A stretch of 64,000 nucleotides of DNA from Elusimicrobiaceae bacterium (GTDB lineage: Bacteria > Elusimicrobiota > Elusimicrobia > Elusimicrobiales > Elusimicrobiaceae), in NCBI GenBank assembly GCA_016281355.1, contig JAEEIL010000012.1:1-64000 (forward strand), written 5' to 3'. The notes beneath the pieces were generated by a model that made no database searches, was not told the DNA's origin, and saw only the letters and a program-made list of their open reading frames with translations. Below, piece by piece: positions 24,103 to 33,183 of the stretch. Made by a program: the position numbers and the translations under genes. Numbering within the stretch: the first letter of the stretch is position 1; the number at the start of each line of letters is the position of its first letter.

Positions 24103-25977
24103 TTAAAAATAAGTTAAAGTGAAATAACTATCAACATCTTTTTTAGCATAGGCTTTTGCTAAACTTTTCTCCAAACCAATCATAGGAATGCGGCCCAAAG
24201 AAAGAACTTTAGTGTGGAAAGTTACCAAATCAAAATCCTTTCCGAGTTTCTTTTTGTATTTCTTTTGCAAGCGTTCAAATTCTTTTGCACCGACTATGTA
24301 AGAAACTGCCTCAAAAGGATTTAATGCTAAATAATTTAAGTATGTTTTAGCTTCTTCTTCTTTTATTCCTGCTTCTATTATATAGTCTAAAGCGGAATCA
24401 AAATCTAATTCTTTTGTTTGTAATTTATAATCTACCGTAGCATAAATTGCTTTTTTATAATTAAACCAAAGGTAGTTTAATTCGTCTTCCTCTTTATCAA
24501 AGAAACCATTTTCATATGCGGTATCTAAAGCGTATTTGATCCAACCGTGTATATAGAAAATATCATTCGATAATTTATATAACAAGGAAGCATTTGCAGG
24601 TTCGATTGAATAAATTAAAAGTTGCCCCGGTGTTATAAATTCTGCCGTATTAAATTTTATTTTCCCATAATTATAATCTTTATAATATTTTTCATCTTTT
24701 TCCTGAATAATTTTGGTTGTTTTATTCTTTTTTCCTGTTTTACCTGTTACCTTGCTTACTTTAGTTATTTGCGGAACGGTAATTAAAATTTCCCCTGTAG
24801 GTTTTTGTGCCAAAGGAATAGGGGGGAATACAGTTATTTTGGATGGTCTTTCTTTAAAAAGTGACGGAGCTGGAGTAATTACGATAGGTAAAGAAAGAGT
24901 CGGGAAAAGTTTATTATCTACGAAAAATTGGTCCGTTGCCATTATTTTGTCAGAATATGCATTTAATATTTTGTTATTTTCCGGTGCATCTTTATATTGT
25001 TCATAAAGTAAATAATAATCTTGAGGATATACAGCTACTTGTCCGTTCAAGAATCTTTCATCTAATTCTTCTTCGTTTAGTGATGCAATAACTTGCTGAG
25101 CAATACCTTCTAATAAAGATTTTTGTGCTCGATCAAGATTATTTTTTAAAGTGCTTTTTAAGCTACCGTATCCTGAGAGCATATATACTTTTTTGTACAA
25201 ATATTCATAATCTTTTTTACCGATTCTGAAGTCCCCGTTATTTGGATCTCCTAATTTATTTTGTAAAAATGTTTTGTACTGCAACAAAGCTTTTTCCAAA
25301 TTTTTTGTTGCTTGATTAAATTGATTTTTTATTGTTTTATCTTCACTGATTTTTGATATTAATTCCGTTAAACCCGGAATAGCACCGATCTCAAGGTCTA
25401 TTTTTTCTATAGCTAATTTTAGATTTAAATCTGCCGGATTTTTGATATTTGCTTGTGCTTCTTTTAAAGTTTCCGGCATAATTTCTAAAAGCCTTAGAGA
25501 ATAATCTATACGTTTTTGCATGGGTAATGTGTTTTTTAGTAATACCTCATAAACCGTATTTAGCGGTTCTAAATACCATAAGGCATCAAGTTCTAATTTG
25601 TTTTTATTTTTGATATCAAAGTATTTTAGACCTATGAGTTCTTTTAAGGTGTAATAATCAGCCTGCGCAAAAGCCGATAATGAGTTAGGGCGAATATCAT
25701 TTAAAGTTTTAGATAAAGAATCTAATGCTTTGACTTTCTCTCCTTCATTGCGTGCATTGTGTTTGCTAATACTGACATCATAGTTATATAAATCCATGCC
25801 GATGGCGGCAACTTCTTCCTCATATAAAGCAGAAAGCATAGAAGTGTATTTGTTGGATAAAGCGAAAACTCTATCGTCGTTTACCAATAAGTTATCTTCC
25901 TTTGTCCCGGCAGTTGAAAGATTCCCCAAACTTAAAAAAACAGCAAAAAGTAAAAAAACACCCAACATCTTTTTCAT
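24103..25977 (-). CDS. Exported DUF885-like protein, probably a pseudopeptidase
   Basis: 624 residues with a signal peptide (MKKMLGVFLLFAVFLSLG). The C-terminal third has DUF885 hallmarks: a FITPGQLLIYSIEP stretch, then HGWIKYALDTAYENGFF (matches the family EGWALYAE), ATVDYKLQTKELDFDSA (matches V-D-x-x-L-H), and NPFEAVSYIVG...FDLVTFHTKVLSLGRIPMIGLE. Active family members carry an HExxPGHH zinc site; here that place reads SIEPANAS, the EGW glutamate is a histidine, and the later histidine is a glutamine. The protein therefore seems to keep the fold without the metal site. It is monocistronic with an extended -10 promoter and its own terminator. Confidence 0.75.
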   Translation of the reverse strand: MKKMLGVFLLFAVFLSLGNLSTAGTKEDNLLVNDDRVFALSNKYTSMLSALYEEEVAAIGMDLYNYDVSISKHNARNEGEKVKALDSLSKTLNDIRPNSLSAFAQADYYTLKELIGLKYFDIKNKNKLELDALWYLEPLNTVYEVLLKNTLPMQKRIDYSLRLLEIMPETLKEAQANIKNPADLNLKLAIEKIDLEIGAIPGLTELISKISEDKTIKNQFNQATKNLEKALLQYKTFLQNKLGDPNNGDFRIGKKDYEYLYKKVYMLSGYGSLKSTLKNNLDRAQKSLLEGIAQQVIASLNEEELDERFLNGQVAVYPQDYYLLYEQYKDAPENNKILNAYSDKIMATDQFFVDNKLFPTLSLPIVITPAPSLFKERPSKITVFPPIPLAQKPTGEILITVPQITKVSKVTGKTGKKNKTTKIIQEKDEKYYKDYNYGKIKFNTAEFITPGQLLIYSIEPANASLLYKLSNDIFYIHGWIKYALDTAYENGFFDKEEDELNYLWFNYKKAIYATVDYKLQTKELDFDSALDYIIEAGIKEEEAKTYLNYLALNPFEAVSYIVGAKEFERLQKKYKKKLGKDFDLVTFHTKVLSLGRIPMIGLEKSLAKAYAKKDVDSYFTLTYF

Positions 25978-26013
25978 AATCGTTAACCCTCTTTTAAATA
26001 AAGTTTCTCATAC

Positions 26014-26022
26014 ATTTTAACA
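26014..26022 (-). promoter_or_regulatory. Extended -10 promoter of the DUF885-like gene
   Basis: Minus-strand TGTTAAAAT, 36 bases before the ATG at 25977. The surrounding ATATGTTAAAAT is shared with the promoters at 44873 and 46528. Confidence 0.55.
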
Positions 26023-26120
26023 TATTTTTTGCAGTAAAACTAATAAAAATGTAAAATATCTTATACCTCCCTTTTTTAGCAAGAGGAAAATGGGAAGGGA
26101 TATTACTCTTGGAGGATTTT

Positions 26121-27077
26121 ATGTTGTTTTGGTTATTTCGTTGTTCAGCATTGATAGGGTTACCGTTGCTCACTTATGTCTTCTTACATAATTGGTATTC
26201 GGTTATCTTATCATTTTTGTTGGCATTAGTTTTAGTAGCAGCAGAATATTTTGTAAGAACTCTAAAATTTATGTCAATACTCATCGGAATTTTCGGTGCG
26301 CTTATCGGTTATGCAATTTTCTTAGTAGGCCAACACTTGGTAGTGCAAATGGCTTTGCCGGAAGTTTCTTCTTTTTGGCACTCTAATTCTTCCACAATTT
26401 CTGCAGTACTGACAATGCTTAGTGCCTGTATTTCTTTAATCAGTGCGCCTGAAGTTATGGGTATCAAACGTAAAGGGCGCCATATAAAAGTTGTGGATGC
26501 TTCGGCGTTAATTGATGGCCGTATTTATGATTTGTGTGAAAGTGGCTGTTTAACCGGCGAATTATTGATCCCGAGTTTTGTTGAAAAGGAATTATCTTCT
26601 TTAGCAAATTCTAAAGAGCCAACCGAAAAGGCGCGCGGCCGTCGTGGACAAGAAATTTTAAGGAAATTAAGAGACATAAGGGGTTTGCGAGTTTCTACTA
26701 CTTCAAGGGAAGGAAAAGGTACAACATCTCAACGTAAGATAGCATCCTTGGCGGACCACTATAAAGCATCTATAGTCACGGTTGATTTCGATGTAAATAA
26801 GGAAGGGGCAATTCTCAATTTGCCTGTTTTAAATATTTCGGATTTAACCCGTTCTTTAAAACCTGTGTTTTTACCCGGTACTCAAATTTCATTATTCGTT
26901 ATGAAGGAAGGTAAAGAAAAAGATCAGGGCATTGCTTACTTGGATGATGGTTCGATGGTCGTAATTGAAGGTGGTCGTAAGTTTATCGGTAAGCGTGCTG
27001 ATGCGGTAGTATATTCAATATTACAAACTTCAGCAGGAAAGATGTTCTTTACCCGTGTTTGTAACAGCGAAGAATAA
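26121..27077 (+). CDS. Membrane-anchored PIN-TRAM domain protein (YacL-like)
   Basis: 318 residues: four N-terminal hydrophobic helices (about 1-115), a PIN nuclease-type domain (about 130-240) and a TRAM domain (about 250-318). PIN acidic residues are seen in VVDASALIDGR, VEKEL and VTVDFDVNK. The family includes Bacillus YacL, and the following ispD-ispF and nearby cysS reproduce that neighbourhood. A ribonuclease role is inferred from the fold. The start is the ATG at 26121 after GGAGG; an in-frame TTG overlaps that site. It begins an operon running to 30655. Confidence 0.9.
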   Translation: MLFWLFRCSALIGLPLLTYVFLHNWYSVILSFLLALVLVAAEYFVRTLKFMSILIGIFGALIGYAIFLVGQHLVVQMALPEVSSFWHSNSSTISAVLTMLSACISLISAPEVMGIKRKGRHIKVVDASALIDGRIYDLCESGCLTGELLIPSFVEKELSSLANSKEPTEKARGRRGQEILRKLRDIRGLRVSTTSREGKGTTSQRKIASLADHYKASIVTVDFDVNKEGAILNLPVLNISDLTRSLKPVFLPGTQISLFVMKEGKEKDQGIAYLDDGSMVVIEGGRKFIGKRADAVVYSILQTSAGKMFFTRVCNSEE

Positions 27078-27739
27078 TGCTGAAAGATACTTCTGTAATA
27101 ATTGCAGCCGGTGGTAAAGGCACACGTATGGGGCGCCCGAAGCAATTACTGAAAGTAGCCGGCAAGGAAGTGTTGTTAAGAACTATTACAGTTTTTAAAA
27201 AGATTAAACGAGTTAAAGAGATTGTAGTAGTAACTACGCCGGAAACTTTTAAAGTCGTCAATGCAAAAATTAAAGGTTTAAAGTTTGCTCCGGCAGGTGT
27301 TGAAAGGATAGAATCTGTAAAAAATGGTTTAAAAGAAGTGTCCGGCGATACGAAGTTAATTGCAGTGCAAGATGGGGCACGCCCCTTGACGGATAAAGAT
27401 GATATAGAAGCTTGTTTAAAAGCAGCGCAGAAAAATAAGGCAGCGGTTTTAGGGGTATTTGTTAAAGATACGATTAAAACGGTAAAGAACGGTAAAGTTG
27501 TAAAAACTTTAAAAAGGGAAGAATTATTTGCAGCGCAAACACCACAATGTTACCACGCTGAAATCTTAAGGAGTGCCTTAAAAAAATATGGGAAAGAAAT
27601 TTTGGCAACAGATGAATCGCAGTTAGTTGAAAAACTAGGGGTTAACATTACGGCAGTAGTCGGCAGTTATAAAAACATAAAAATTACAACCCCGGAAGAT
27701 TTAATAATAGCGAGTGCTTTATGCAAAAAGAAGAAATAA
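27077..27739 (+). CDS. ispD: 2-C-methyl-D-erythritol 4-phosphate cytidylyltransferase
   Basis: 220 residues. Makes CDP-methylerythritol from CTP and MEP, the third step of the MEP isoprenoid route. Nucleotide-binding loop AAGGKGTRMGRPKQLL (residues about 10-25), VQDGARPL near residue 97, KDTIK, AAQTPQ and DESQLVE are typical. The start overlaps the PIN-TRAM stop by one base, and the end overlaps ispF by 19 bases, so the three are translated together. Confidence 0.96.
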   Translation: MLKDTSVIIAAGGKGTRMGRPKQLLKVAGKEVLLRTITVFKKIKRVKEIVVVTTPETFKVVNAKIKGLKFAPAGVERIESVKNGLKEVSGDTKLIAVQDGARPLTDKDDIEACLKAAQKNKAAVLGVFVKDTIKTVKNGKVVKTLKREELFAAQTPQCYHAEILRSALKKYGKEILATDESQLVEKLGVNITAVVGSYKNIKITTPEDLIIASALCKKKK

Positions 27740-28212
27740 AATTTGGTTTCGGTTATGATACACACCGTTATAAAAGAGGTTTAAAACTTTTTTTAGGCGG
27801 TGCACTTATACCCCATACCCACGGTATGCTTGGTCATAGTGACGGGGATTTGGTTTTGCATGCTATTTGTGATGCTGCCTTAGGTGCAGTTTGCGCCGGG
27901 GAAATAGGGGAGTATTTCCCTCCTACAGACAAAAGCATTAAAGGTATTTCAAGTGTTGTTATAACTAAAAAAATTTTAGGGATTTTAAAAAAGAAAGGTG
28001 CGAAAATTACCCATATGGATGTGACACTTGTTGCCGAAACGCCAAAAATGCGCCCGCATTATTTGACGATAAGAAAGTCTTTGGAATCAATTTTTAAAAT
28101 AGGGCTTGATAATATCAGTTTTAAAGCCAAAAGTCATGAAGGTTTAGGTGATATCGGCAAAGGTAAGGCACTTTCTTGCTTTGCTGCTGTCACTGTAAAA
28201 ATTAAAAAATAA
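27721..28212 (+). CDS. ispF: 2-C-methyl-D-erythritol 2,4-cyclodiphosphate synthase
   Basis: 163 residues. Forms the cyclodiphosphate from CDP-ME 2-phosphate, the fifth MEP step. Zinc ligands lie in GFGYDTHRY (D and H) and HSDGDLVLHAICDA. GEIGEYFPPTD, a variant of the usual IGxxFPPTD, and the C-terminal SHEGLGDIGKG are family signatures. It overlaps ispD by 19 bases. The intervening kinase IspE is not in this window. Confidence 0.96.
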   Translation: MQKEEIKFGFGYDTHRYKRGLKLFLGGALIPHTHGMLGHSDGDLVLHAICDAALGAVCAGEIGEYFPPTDKSIKGISSVVITKKILGILKKKGAKITHMDVTLVAETPKMRPHYLTIRKSLESIFKIGLDNISFKAKSHEGLGDIGKGKALSCFAAVTVKIKK

Positions 28213-28223
28213 AAGAGGGAAAA

Positions 28224-28769
28224 ATGAAACGTTTAACTTTATTAGTATTTACTTTAACACTACTTGCAGGTTGCAGTGATTATACTATGTCACGAAGATA
28301 TAAACAGTATTCCGGTATCAACTATCATTCTTATGAAGCTCCAAGCACTTATACTGAATTAAATTTGGAAGAAGGATATACTGAAGAAGAGGATACTTTA
28401 GAAATTCCGGAAGTAATAGAAATTACGGAAGAAGAAATTATTGAAAGCAGCAATCAAGCCTACGGGGAAGCTGTTGTAGTTATGGCAAGCAAAAAAATAC
28501 CTTTGAGTAAAAATGCAACCGGTGCAGATCTTGAACTTTTTCAAACTGCTTTAGATAAATCTTATAATGCTATACTTAAAAATTACAGGACACAAGGGTT
28601 TACTTATACTCTCTCACCCGCGGGAACTGTTAATCCTCTTTCCGTAATAAATGTTCAATGTTTGCTTAGTGAAAATTTTGCTAACACATCGGGTAAGAGG
28701 GTTTGTGATGCTTTTTTTGCGAAAATACCTGTAGAATATGAAAATATTAGGTTAAATAAACACGAATAA
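28224..28769 (+). CDS. Lipoprotein of unknown function
   Basis: 181 residues. Lipobox LLAGC gives a lipidated C17 after a 16-residue signal. Next is a short, acidic, low-complexity stretch (EEGYTEEEDTLEIPEVIEITEEEIIE, residues about 50-75) and a helical C-terminal half with two cysteines (VQCLL and KRVCD) that could form a disulfide. No family recognised. It sits between ispF and cysS with short gaps (11 bases before, one after), so it is co-expressed with housekeeping genes. Asp at +2 is absent: the residue after C17 is Ser, so outer-membrane sorting by Lol rules is possible. Confidence 0.8.
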   Translation: MKRLTLLVFTLTLLAGCSDYTMSRRYKQYSGINYHSYEAPSTYTELNLEEGYTEEEDTLEIPEVIEITEEEIIESSNQAYGEAVVVMASKKIPLSKNATGADLELFQTALDKSYNAILKNYRTQGFTYTLSPAGTVNPLSVINVQCLLSENFANTSGKRVCDAFFAKIPVEYENIRLNKHE

Positions 28770-28770
28770 A

Positions 28771-30147
28771 ATGCTAAAAATATATAATACTTTACATCAT
28801 AAAAAAGAAGAATTTATTCCTTTAAATCCTAAGGAAGCAACTTGTTATTGTTGTGGACCTACCGTGTATAACTATGCACATATAGGTAATTTGAGAACTT
28901 ATATTTTTGAAGATTTACTTATGCGTACGCTTCGTTATAGTTTACCTGTTAAACATATGATGAATATAACTGATGTCGGACATTTAACTTCCGATGCAGA
29001 TGCCGGTGAAGACAAAATGGCTCTTGCTTCTGTTCGTGAAGGTAAAAGTGCTTGGGAAATTGCTAAATTTTATGAAAAGAAATTTTTTGAAGATTTCGAT
29101 TCTTTAAACTGCCATCGCCCGAATATTACTGCACGTGCAACAGAGCATATCCCTGCCATGATAAATCTCGTCAAAACGCTTGAAGAAAAGGGTTATACCT
29201 ATAAAACTTCAGATGGTATTTATTATGATACTTCCAAATTCGCAGATTACGGTATTTTGATAAATAAAGCACACTTGGAAGGTTTAAAAACGGGTGCACG
29301 TGTCGATTTCGGGGAGAAAAGAAATGCCACAGATTTTGCTTTATGGAAATTTTCACCTACAGATAAAAAACGCCAAATGGAATGGTCCAGCCCTTGGGGT
29401 GTTGGTTTCCCCGGTTGGCATATAGAATGTTCGGCAATGGCCATGCAATATTTAGGGGAAACTTTAGATATTCACTGTGGTGGGATAGACCATGTTGCCA
29501 TACACCACACCAATGAAATTGCCCAAGCGCAAGCGGCAACAGGTAAACAATATGTTCGCTATTGGATACATGGTGAGTTTTTGGTAATGAGTGCTGGCAA
29601 AATGTCTAAGTCAGCCGGTACTTTTGTCACTTTAGATACTTTAAAAGAGAAAGGTTACAGCCCTCTTGATTACAGATATTTGTGCCTTGGTGCACATTAT
29701 AGAACGCAACTTGAATTTTCTTATGACAGTTTAGATTTTGCCAGGAAAAGCCGTCAAGGTTTAAAGGCTAAAATTGCAAACATCAAAGAATGTGCTAAAG
29801 AAATTACTCAAGAAACAAGTATTTTAAAAGAGTCAAAAAATAATTTTGTTTCAGCGATGGAAGATGATTTGAATACCGCTAAAGCTCTTTCTTTACTTTG
29901 GGATTTTATTAAGAGTGAGGCTAGTGTAGATGAAAAATTACAGTTTGTAAAATTTGCCGATACTTTTCTGGGGCTCAATTTGCTGGAAGAAGAAAAGAAG
30001 GAAATTTCTATCGAAGCAAAAAAACTTTTAGAAGAACGTGCTGAAGCCAGAAAACAAAAAGATTTTAAGAAGTCAGATGAACTCAGGGCAAAATTGCTTG
30101 CTATGGGAATTGTGGTTAAAGATACGCCCAGAGGTCAAGAATATTAA
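28771..30147 (+). CDS. cysS: Cysteinyl-tRNA synthetase
   Basis: 458 residues, class I synthetase. Zinc-binding and N-terminal region YCCGPTVYNYAHIGNLRTY with HIGN at 37-40, the WHIECSAMA zinc-site segment, HGGGID-like HCGGIDHVAIHHTNE, and KMSKSAGTF. The C-terminal DALR-type helices end with RKQKDFKKSDELRAKLL, a conserved helix of the family. It charges tRNA-Cys. One base separates it from the lipoprotein gene. The pilin gene follows after 16 bases. Confidence 0.97.
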   Translation: MLKIYNTLHHKKEEFIPLNPKEATCYCCGPTVYNYAHIGNLRTYIFEDLLMRTLRYSLPVKHMMNITDVGHLTSDADAGEDKMALASVREGKSAWEIAKFYEKKFFEDFDSLNCHRPNITARATEHIPAMINLVKTLEEKGYTYKTSDGIYYDTSKFADYGILINKAHLEGLKTGARVDFGEKRNATDFALWKFSPTDKKRQMEWSSPWGVGFPGWHIECSAMAMQYLGETLDIHCGGIDHVAIHHTNEIAQAQAATGKQYVRYWIHGEFLVMSAGKMSKSAGTFVTLDTLKEKGYSPLDYRYLCLGAHYRTQLEFSYDSLDFARKSRQGLKAKIANIKECAKEITQETSILKESKNNFVSAMEDDLNTAKALSLLWDFIKSEASVDEKLQFVKFADTFLGLNLLEEEKKEISIEAKKLLEERAEARKQKDFKKSDELRAKLLAMGIVVKDTPRGQEY

Positions 30148-30163
30148 AATTAGAGGAGAAATT

Positions 30164-30655
30164 ATGAAAAATAAAAAAGGTTTTACTTTAACTGAGATGA
30201 TGGTAGTCGTTATAATTATTGCAACACTTGCATCAATTGCCTACCCACTTTATAGTAGGGTGATTATGAAAGCAAGGGTTGCAGAGGCTATTTCTTTAGG
30301 GGAAATTATTCGCGAATCACAGCAGAGGAGTTTAGCAATAAATGGGCGTTATTTCGATGCATTTAACAATACTCATATTTCTGATAGAACCCGTTTAATA
30401 AAAGGTAATGATGTAACACTTTCCAACGGAAGATTGAAAAAAGGTTTATATACTATGAGTATTCTTGATGCTAATGGCGTAGATAACGGTTGTGTAAGAA
30501 TTGATTATGGTCAAACTGAAAATAACACGATATTTACTATATATATGCACGTAGAGGATAGTAAAATGTGGTGTATACAAACAGATGGTGGTACTAGAAT
30601 TTGTGATGCGGTAGCAGTGGATCCGGCAGCACCTAATATGGACTGTTCTAAGTAA
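30164..30655 (+). CDS. Type IV pilin-like protein
   Basis: 163 residues. A short basic leader MKNKKG is cut before F7 by prepilin peptidase, followed by the hydrophobic helix FTLTEMMVVVIIIATLASIAYP with the conserved glutamate at +5 (E11). The globular part has four cysteines near the C-terminus (NGCVR, MWCIQ, RICDA, DCSK), suited to disulfide loops. The start at 30164 follows TAGAGGAG; a longer upstream frame overlaps cysS and is not real. No pilus assembly gene is adjacent. Major or minor pilin or pseudopilin cannot be told. Confidence 0.9.
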   Translation: MKNKKGFTLTEMMVVVIIIATLASIAYPLYSRVIMKARVAEAISLGEIIRESQQRSLAINGRYFDAFNNTHISDRTRLIKGNDVTLSNGRLKKGLYTMSILDANGVDNGCVRIDYGQTENNTIFTIYMHVEDSKMWCIQTDGGTRICDAVAVDPAAPNMDCSK

Positions 30656-30697
30656 ACATTTTATATAAACTTACATAGGGATACATAGGGAAAAGAA

Positions 30698-32044
30698 ATG
30701 AAAAGGAACTTAGTAATTGCCTTAACGGTATTTTGTGCTATTACTCAAACAAACGGGCTTGATTTGTATGGTGTTTATGACAGTAAAGCACCTCAAGGTT
30801 GTATAGAAGCAAATTTGCAAAAGGAAGTCTCTTTGCCGGACTTAATGCAAGTTGCCATTTGCAATAATCCTGCCTTAAGTGCAGAGTATATGCTCCTTAA
30901 ATCAAAAGAGGCAGCTTTAGGGGCTTCAAAAGGGCAGTATTTACCGAACGTTACGCTTACCGGGCAAGGCACATTGCAGGAAAATAAAATTGAACATGTA
31001 GATGGTACCACAAGAAATGAACCTTACTCCGCAACCGCAAGTGCCCAATGGTTAATTTATGATTTCGGAGGGCGTTCTTCCCAAATTGGACAGAATAAGG
31101 CAATACTATCTGCTACAAATTATTCTTATAATGCTGCCTTGCAAGAATTGATTTTGAAAGTCAACAATGCTTATTTGAGTACTTTAAGTGCAAAGGCTTC
31201 TTTAGACAGTTATAAAGAAAGTAATAAAACTTACCAAAGGGCATATCAAGAATCTAAAAAACGTTATGACTTAGGTATGGTCACTTTAGTGGATAAATTA
31301 CAAGCCAAAACAAGTTATGAACAAAGCCAATTACAAGTGGTTAAAGCAGAAAATGCTTTACGTCAGGCTCAAGGTAATTTAGCTACTTTATTAAACTTAA
31401 ATCCATCTACAGAAATTAAACTTTCCGCAATAAAAGATGACGGTAAAATTACTAAATTACAAGCCGGGGATGAGATACAAAAACTTATGCAAGAGGCGTT
31501 AACTTCCCGCCCTGAATTAAAAGCAGGGGAAAGTTCTGTTTTGGCAAGTAAAGAATCAATAGGTTATGCAAGAACAGGTGCTTTGCCGTCGTTAAGTGCA
31601 ATTGCAAACGGTACTTACGGGGATAATTGGAAACATTCAAATCCATATAATCTTAATGGTGAAGTTGGTTTAAAACTTAGTTGGCCTTTATTTTCCGGTA
31701 TGTCTACAATGTATCAAATTGACCAGGCAAAATTTTTATATGAACAAAGCCAAAAAAACCTTGATAATCAAAAAAATGCTGTATTAAACGAGGTGTGGAG
31801 TTATTATCAAAATTATCAAACAGGTGTTAAGGCTTATGAAATCAGCAAACAAATTTTAGCTACCGCTGAAGAAAATTCGAGGGTGGCTTTCCGTTACTAT
31901 GAAGTCGGTAAAGTTGATATCTTGAATTTACTTACGGCAAATGCCCAATTAGCGGAAGCAAAACAAGGTGTAGTAAATGCCTTCTATGGCTTGCTTATGG
32001 ATAAAGCACAGCTATACAGAGCAGTAGGGAGATTGGAAAAATGA
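30698..32044 (+). CDS. TolC-family outer-membrane efflux protein
   Basis: 448 residues with a signal peptide (MKRNLVIALTVFCAITQTNG). Two outer-membrane-factor repeats are visible: the first from SLPDLMQVAICNNPALSAEY to about residue 230, the second from EIQKLMQEALTSRPELKAGES to the end. Each has long coiled-coil helices such as TYQRAYQESKKRYDLGMVTLVDKL and FRYYEVGKVDILNLLTANAQLAEAK. It forms the outer channel of the tripartite pump encoded by the next two genes, with a four-base overlap. Directly upstream, ACATAGGG occurs twice in tandem (30673-30690). Confidence 0.94.
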   Translation: MKRNLVIALTVFCAITQTNGLDLYGVYDSKAPQGCIEANLQKEVSLPDLMQVAICNNPALSAEYMLLKSKEAALGASKGQYLPNVTLTGQGTLQENKIEHVDGTTRNEPYSATASAQWLIYDFGGRSSQIGQNKAILSATNYSYNAALQELILKVNNAYLSTLSAKASLDSYKESNKTYQRAYQESKKRYDLGMVTLVDKLQAKTSYEQSQLQVVKAENALRQAQGNLATLLNLNPSTEIKLSAIKDDGKITKLQAGDEIQKLMQEALTSRPELKAGESSVLASKESIGYARTGALPSLSAIANGTYGDNWKHSNPYNLNGEVGLKLSWPLFSGMSTMYQIDQAKFLYEQSQKNLDNQKNAVLNEVWSYYQNYQTGVKAYEISKQILATAEENSRVAFRYYEVGKVDILNLLTANAQLAEAKQGVVNAFYGLLMDKAQLYRAVGRLEK

Positions 32045-33183
32045 ATAAACAAAAAATAATGGAAAAGATGTCTAAACTTGGAACTAAAAAGAATTTAACT
32101 CGGGGGGGGAAGATTTTAGCAATACTTCTCGTTGGTGTTATTTTAGGTTTTGTTATCGGCAGTAAATTTGTAGCGGCAAAGATAGCAAAAGCAATGGCTG
32201 CTATGAACAGGGAAGTTTATGTTACGGTCCAAGCTCCTAAAATTGAAAATGTAACTTTAAACAAAAAATATATTGCTAAAGTTGAGGCCATAAACGCTGT
32301 TGATATTAAACCTCAGGTTTCCGGCTACATTGAAGAAATTTTATTTGAAGACGGCTCAGAAGTTCAAGAAGGCCAAAGCCTTTATAATATTGAAAAGCGC
32401 CGCTATGCAGCAAATGTTGCAAGCGCAAAAGCAAATTTAATGCAAATCGAAAATGATTATAAAAGGCAACAGGCTTTGTATAAAGATAAAATGCTCCCCA
32501 AAGCAGAACTTGAAGTAGCTGAAGCAAATGTTGCTAAAGCCAAAGCTGCTTTAGATTTAGCGGAAGTTGATTTAGATCATGCAGATATAGAGGCACCTAT
32601 TTCCGGCCGCATAGGTAAAACTTTGGTAAGTAAAGGTAATTTTGTTGCAAGCGGCGGTGCAAACCTTGCCCGTATTGTGCAAATGCAACCGGTGCGTATC
32701 AGTATGTCTGTAACTGATAAAGAAAGATTAAATGCAGTTAGAGAAATGGCAAAAGGAACAGAATCTACTATGCATCTTCAGGCCCAAATTGCCGACGGTA
32801 CTATTATTGATATTGAGCCAAATAAAGTTTATGCTGATAATGAAGTCAGTACACAAACTGCAACGATACCGCTTTATATCGAATATCAAAATGCGGAAAA
32901 TCTTTTAATACCCGGTAATTTTATAAATATTTTAATTTCCGAAACTTCCTCTAAAGAAGAAATTACAGTCCCTCAAGTAGCGGTTGCACAAGACGGTAAC
33001 GGTAAATATGTTATGGTTATTAACGAAGATGTCGCCGAACAAAGATATGTAGAACTAGGGGATGCTTTTAAAGATCGTTTTGTAGTTAAAAACGGTTTAA
33101 CTGTACAAGATAAAATTGCCATTACCGGCGTCCAAAAACTCAGCAACGGACAAAAAGTTAAAGCTACGGAGGCTTTAGAATAA
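32041..33183 (+). CDS. RND efflux periplasmic adaptor (membrane fusion protein)
   Basis: 380 residues. One N-terminal membrane helix ([17 protein letters not shown], residues about 26-43), then the lipoyl/biotinyl half-motifs ([28 protein letters not shown] and [26 protein letters not shown]) flanking a coiled-coil hairpin ([18 protein letters not shown]...). Beta-barrel and membrane-proximal domains follow. It links the inner-membrane RND pump to TolC. Overlap with both neighbours (four bases and one base) shows a tight operon. Confidence 0.95.
   Translation: MNKQKIMEKMSKLGTKKNLTRGGKILAILLVGVILGFVIGSKFVAAKIAKAMAAMNREVYVTVQAPKIENVTLNKKYIAKVEAINAVDIKPQVSGYIEEILFEDGSEVQEGQSLYNIEKRRYAANVASAKANLMQIENDYKRQQALYKDKMLPKAELEVAEANVAKAKAALDLAEVDLDHADIEAPISGRIGKTLVSKGNFVASGGANLARIVQMQPVRISMSVTDKERLNAVREMAKGTESTMHLQAQIADGTIIDIEPNKVYADNEVSTQTATIPLYIEYQNAENLLIPGNFINILISETSSKEEITVPQVAVAQDGNGKYVMVINEDVAEQRYVELGDAFKDRFVVKNGLTVQDKIAITGVQKLSNGQKVKATEALE

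Noticed and set aside
24103-25977. Active DUF885 zinc peptidase
   Set aside because: The HExxPGHH segment and both later ligand positions are substituted.
30038-30163. N-terminal extension of the pilin into cysS
   Set aside because: The leader peptide and ribosome binding site fix the start at 30164.
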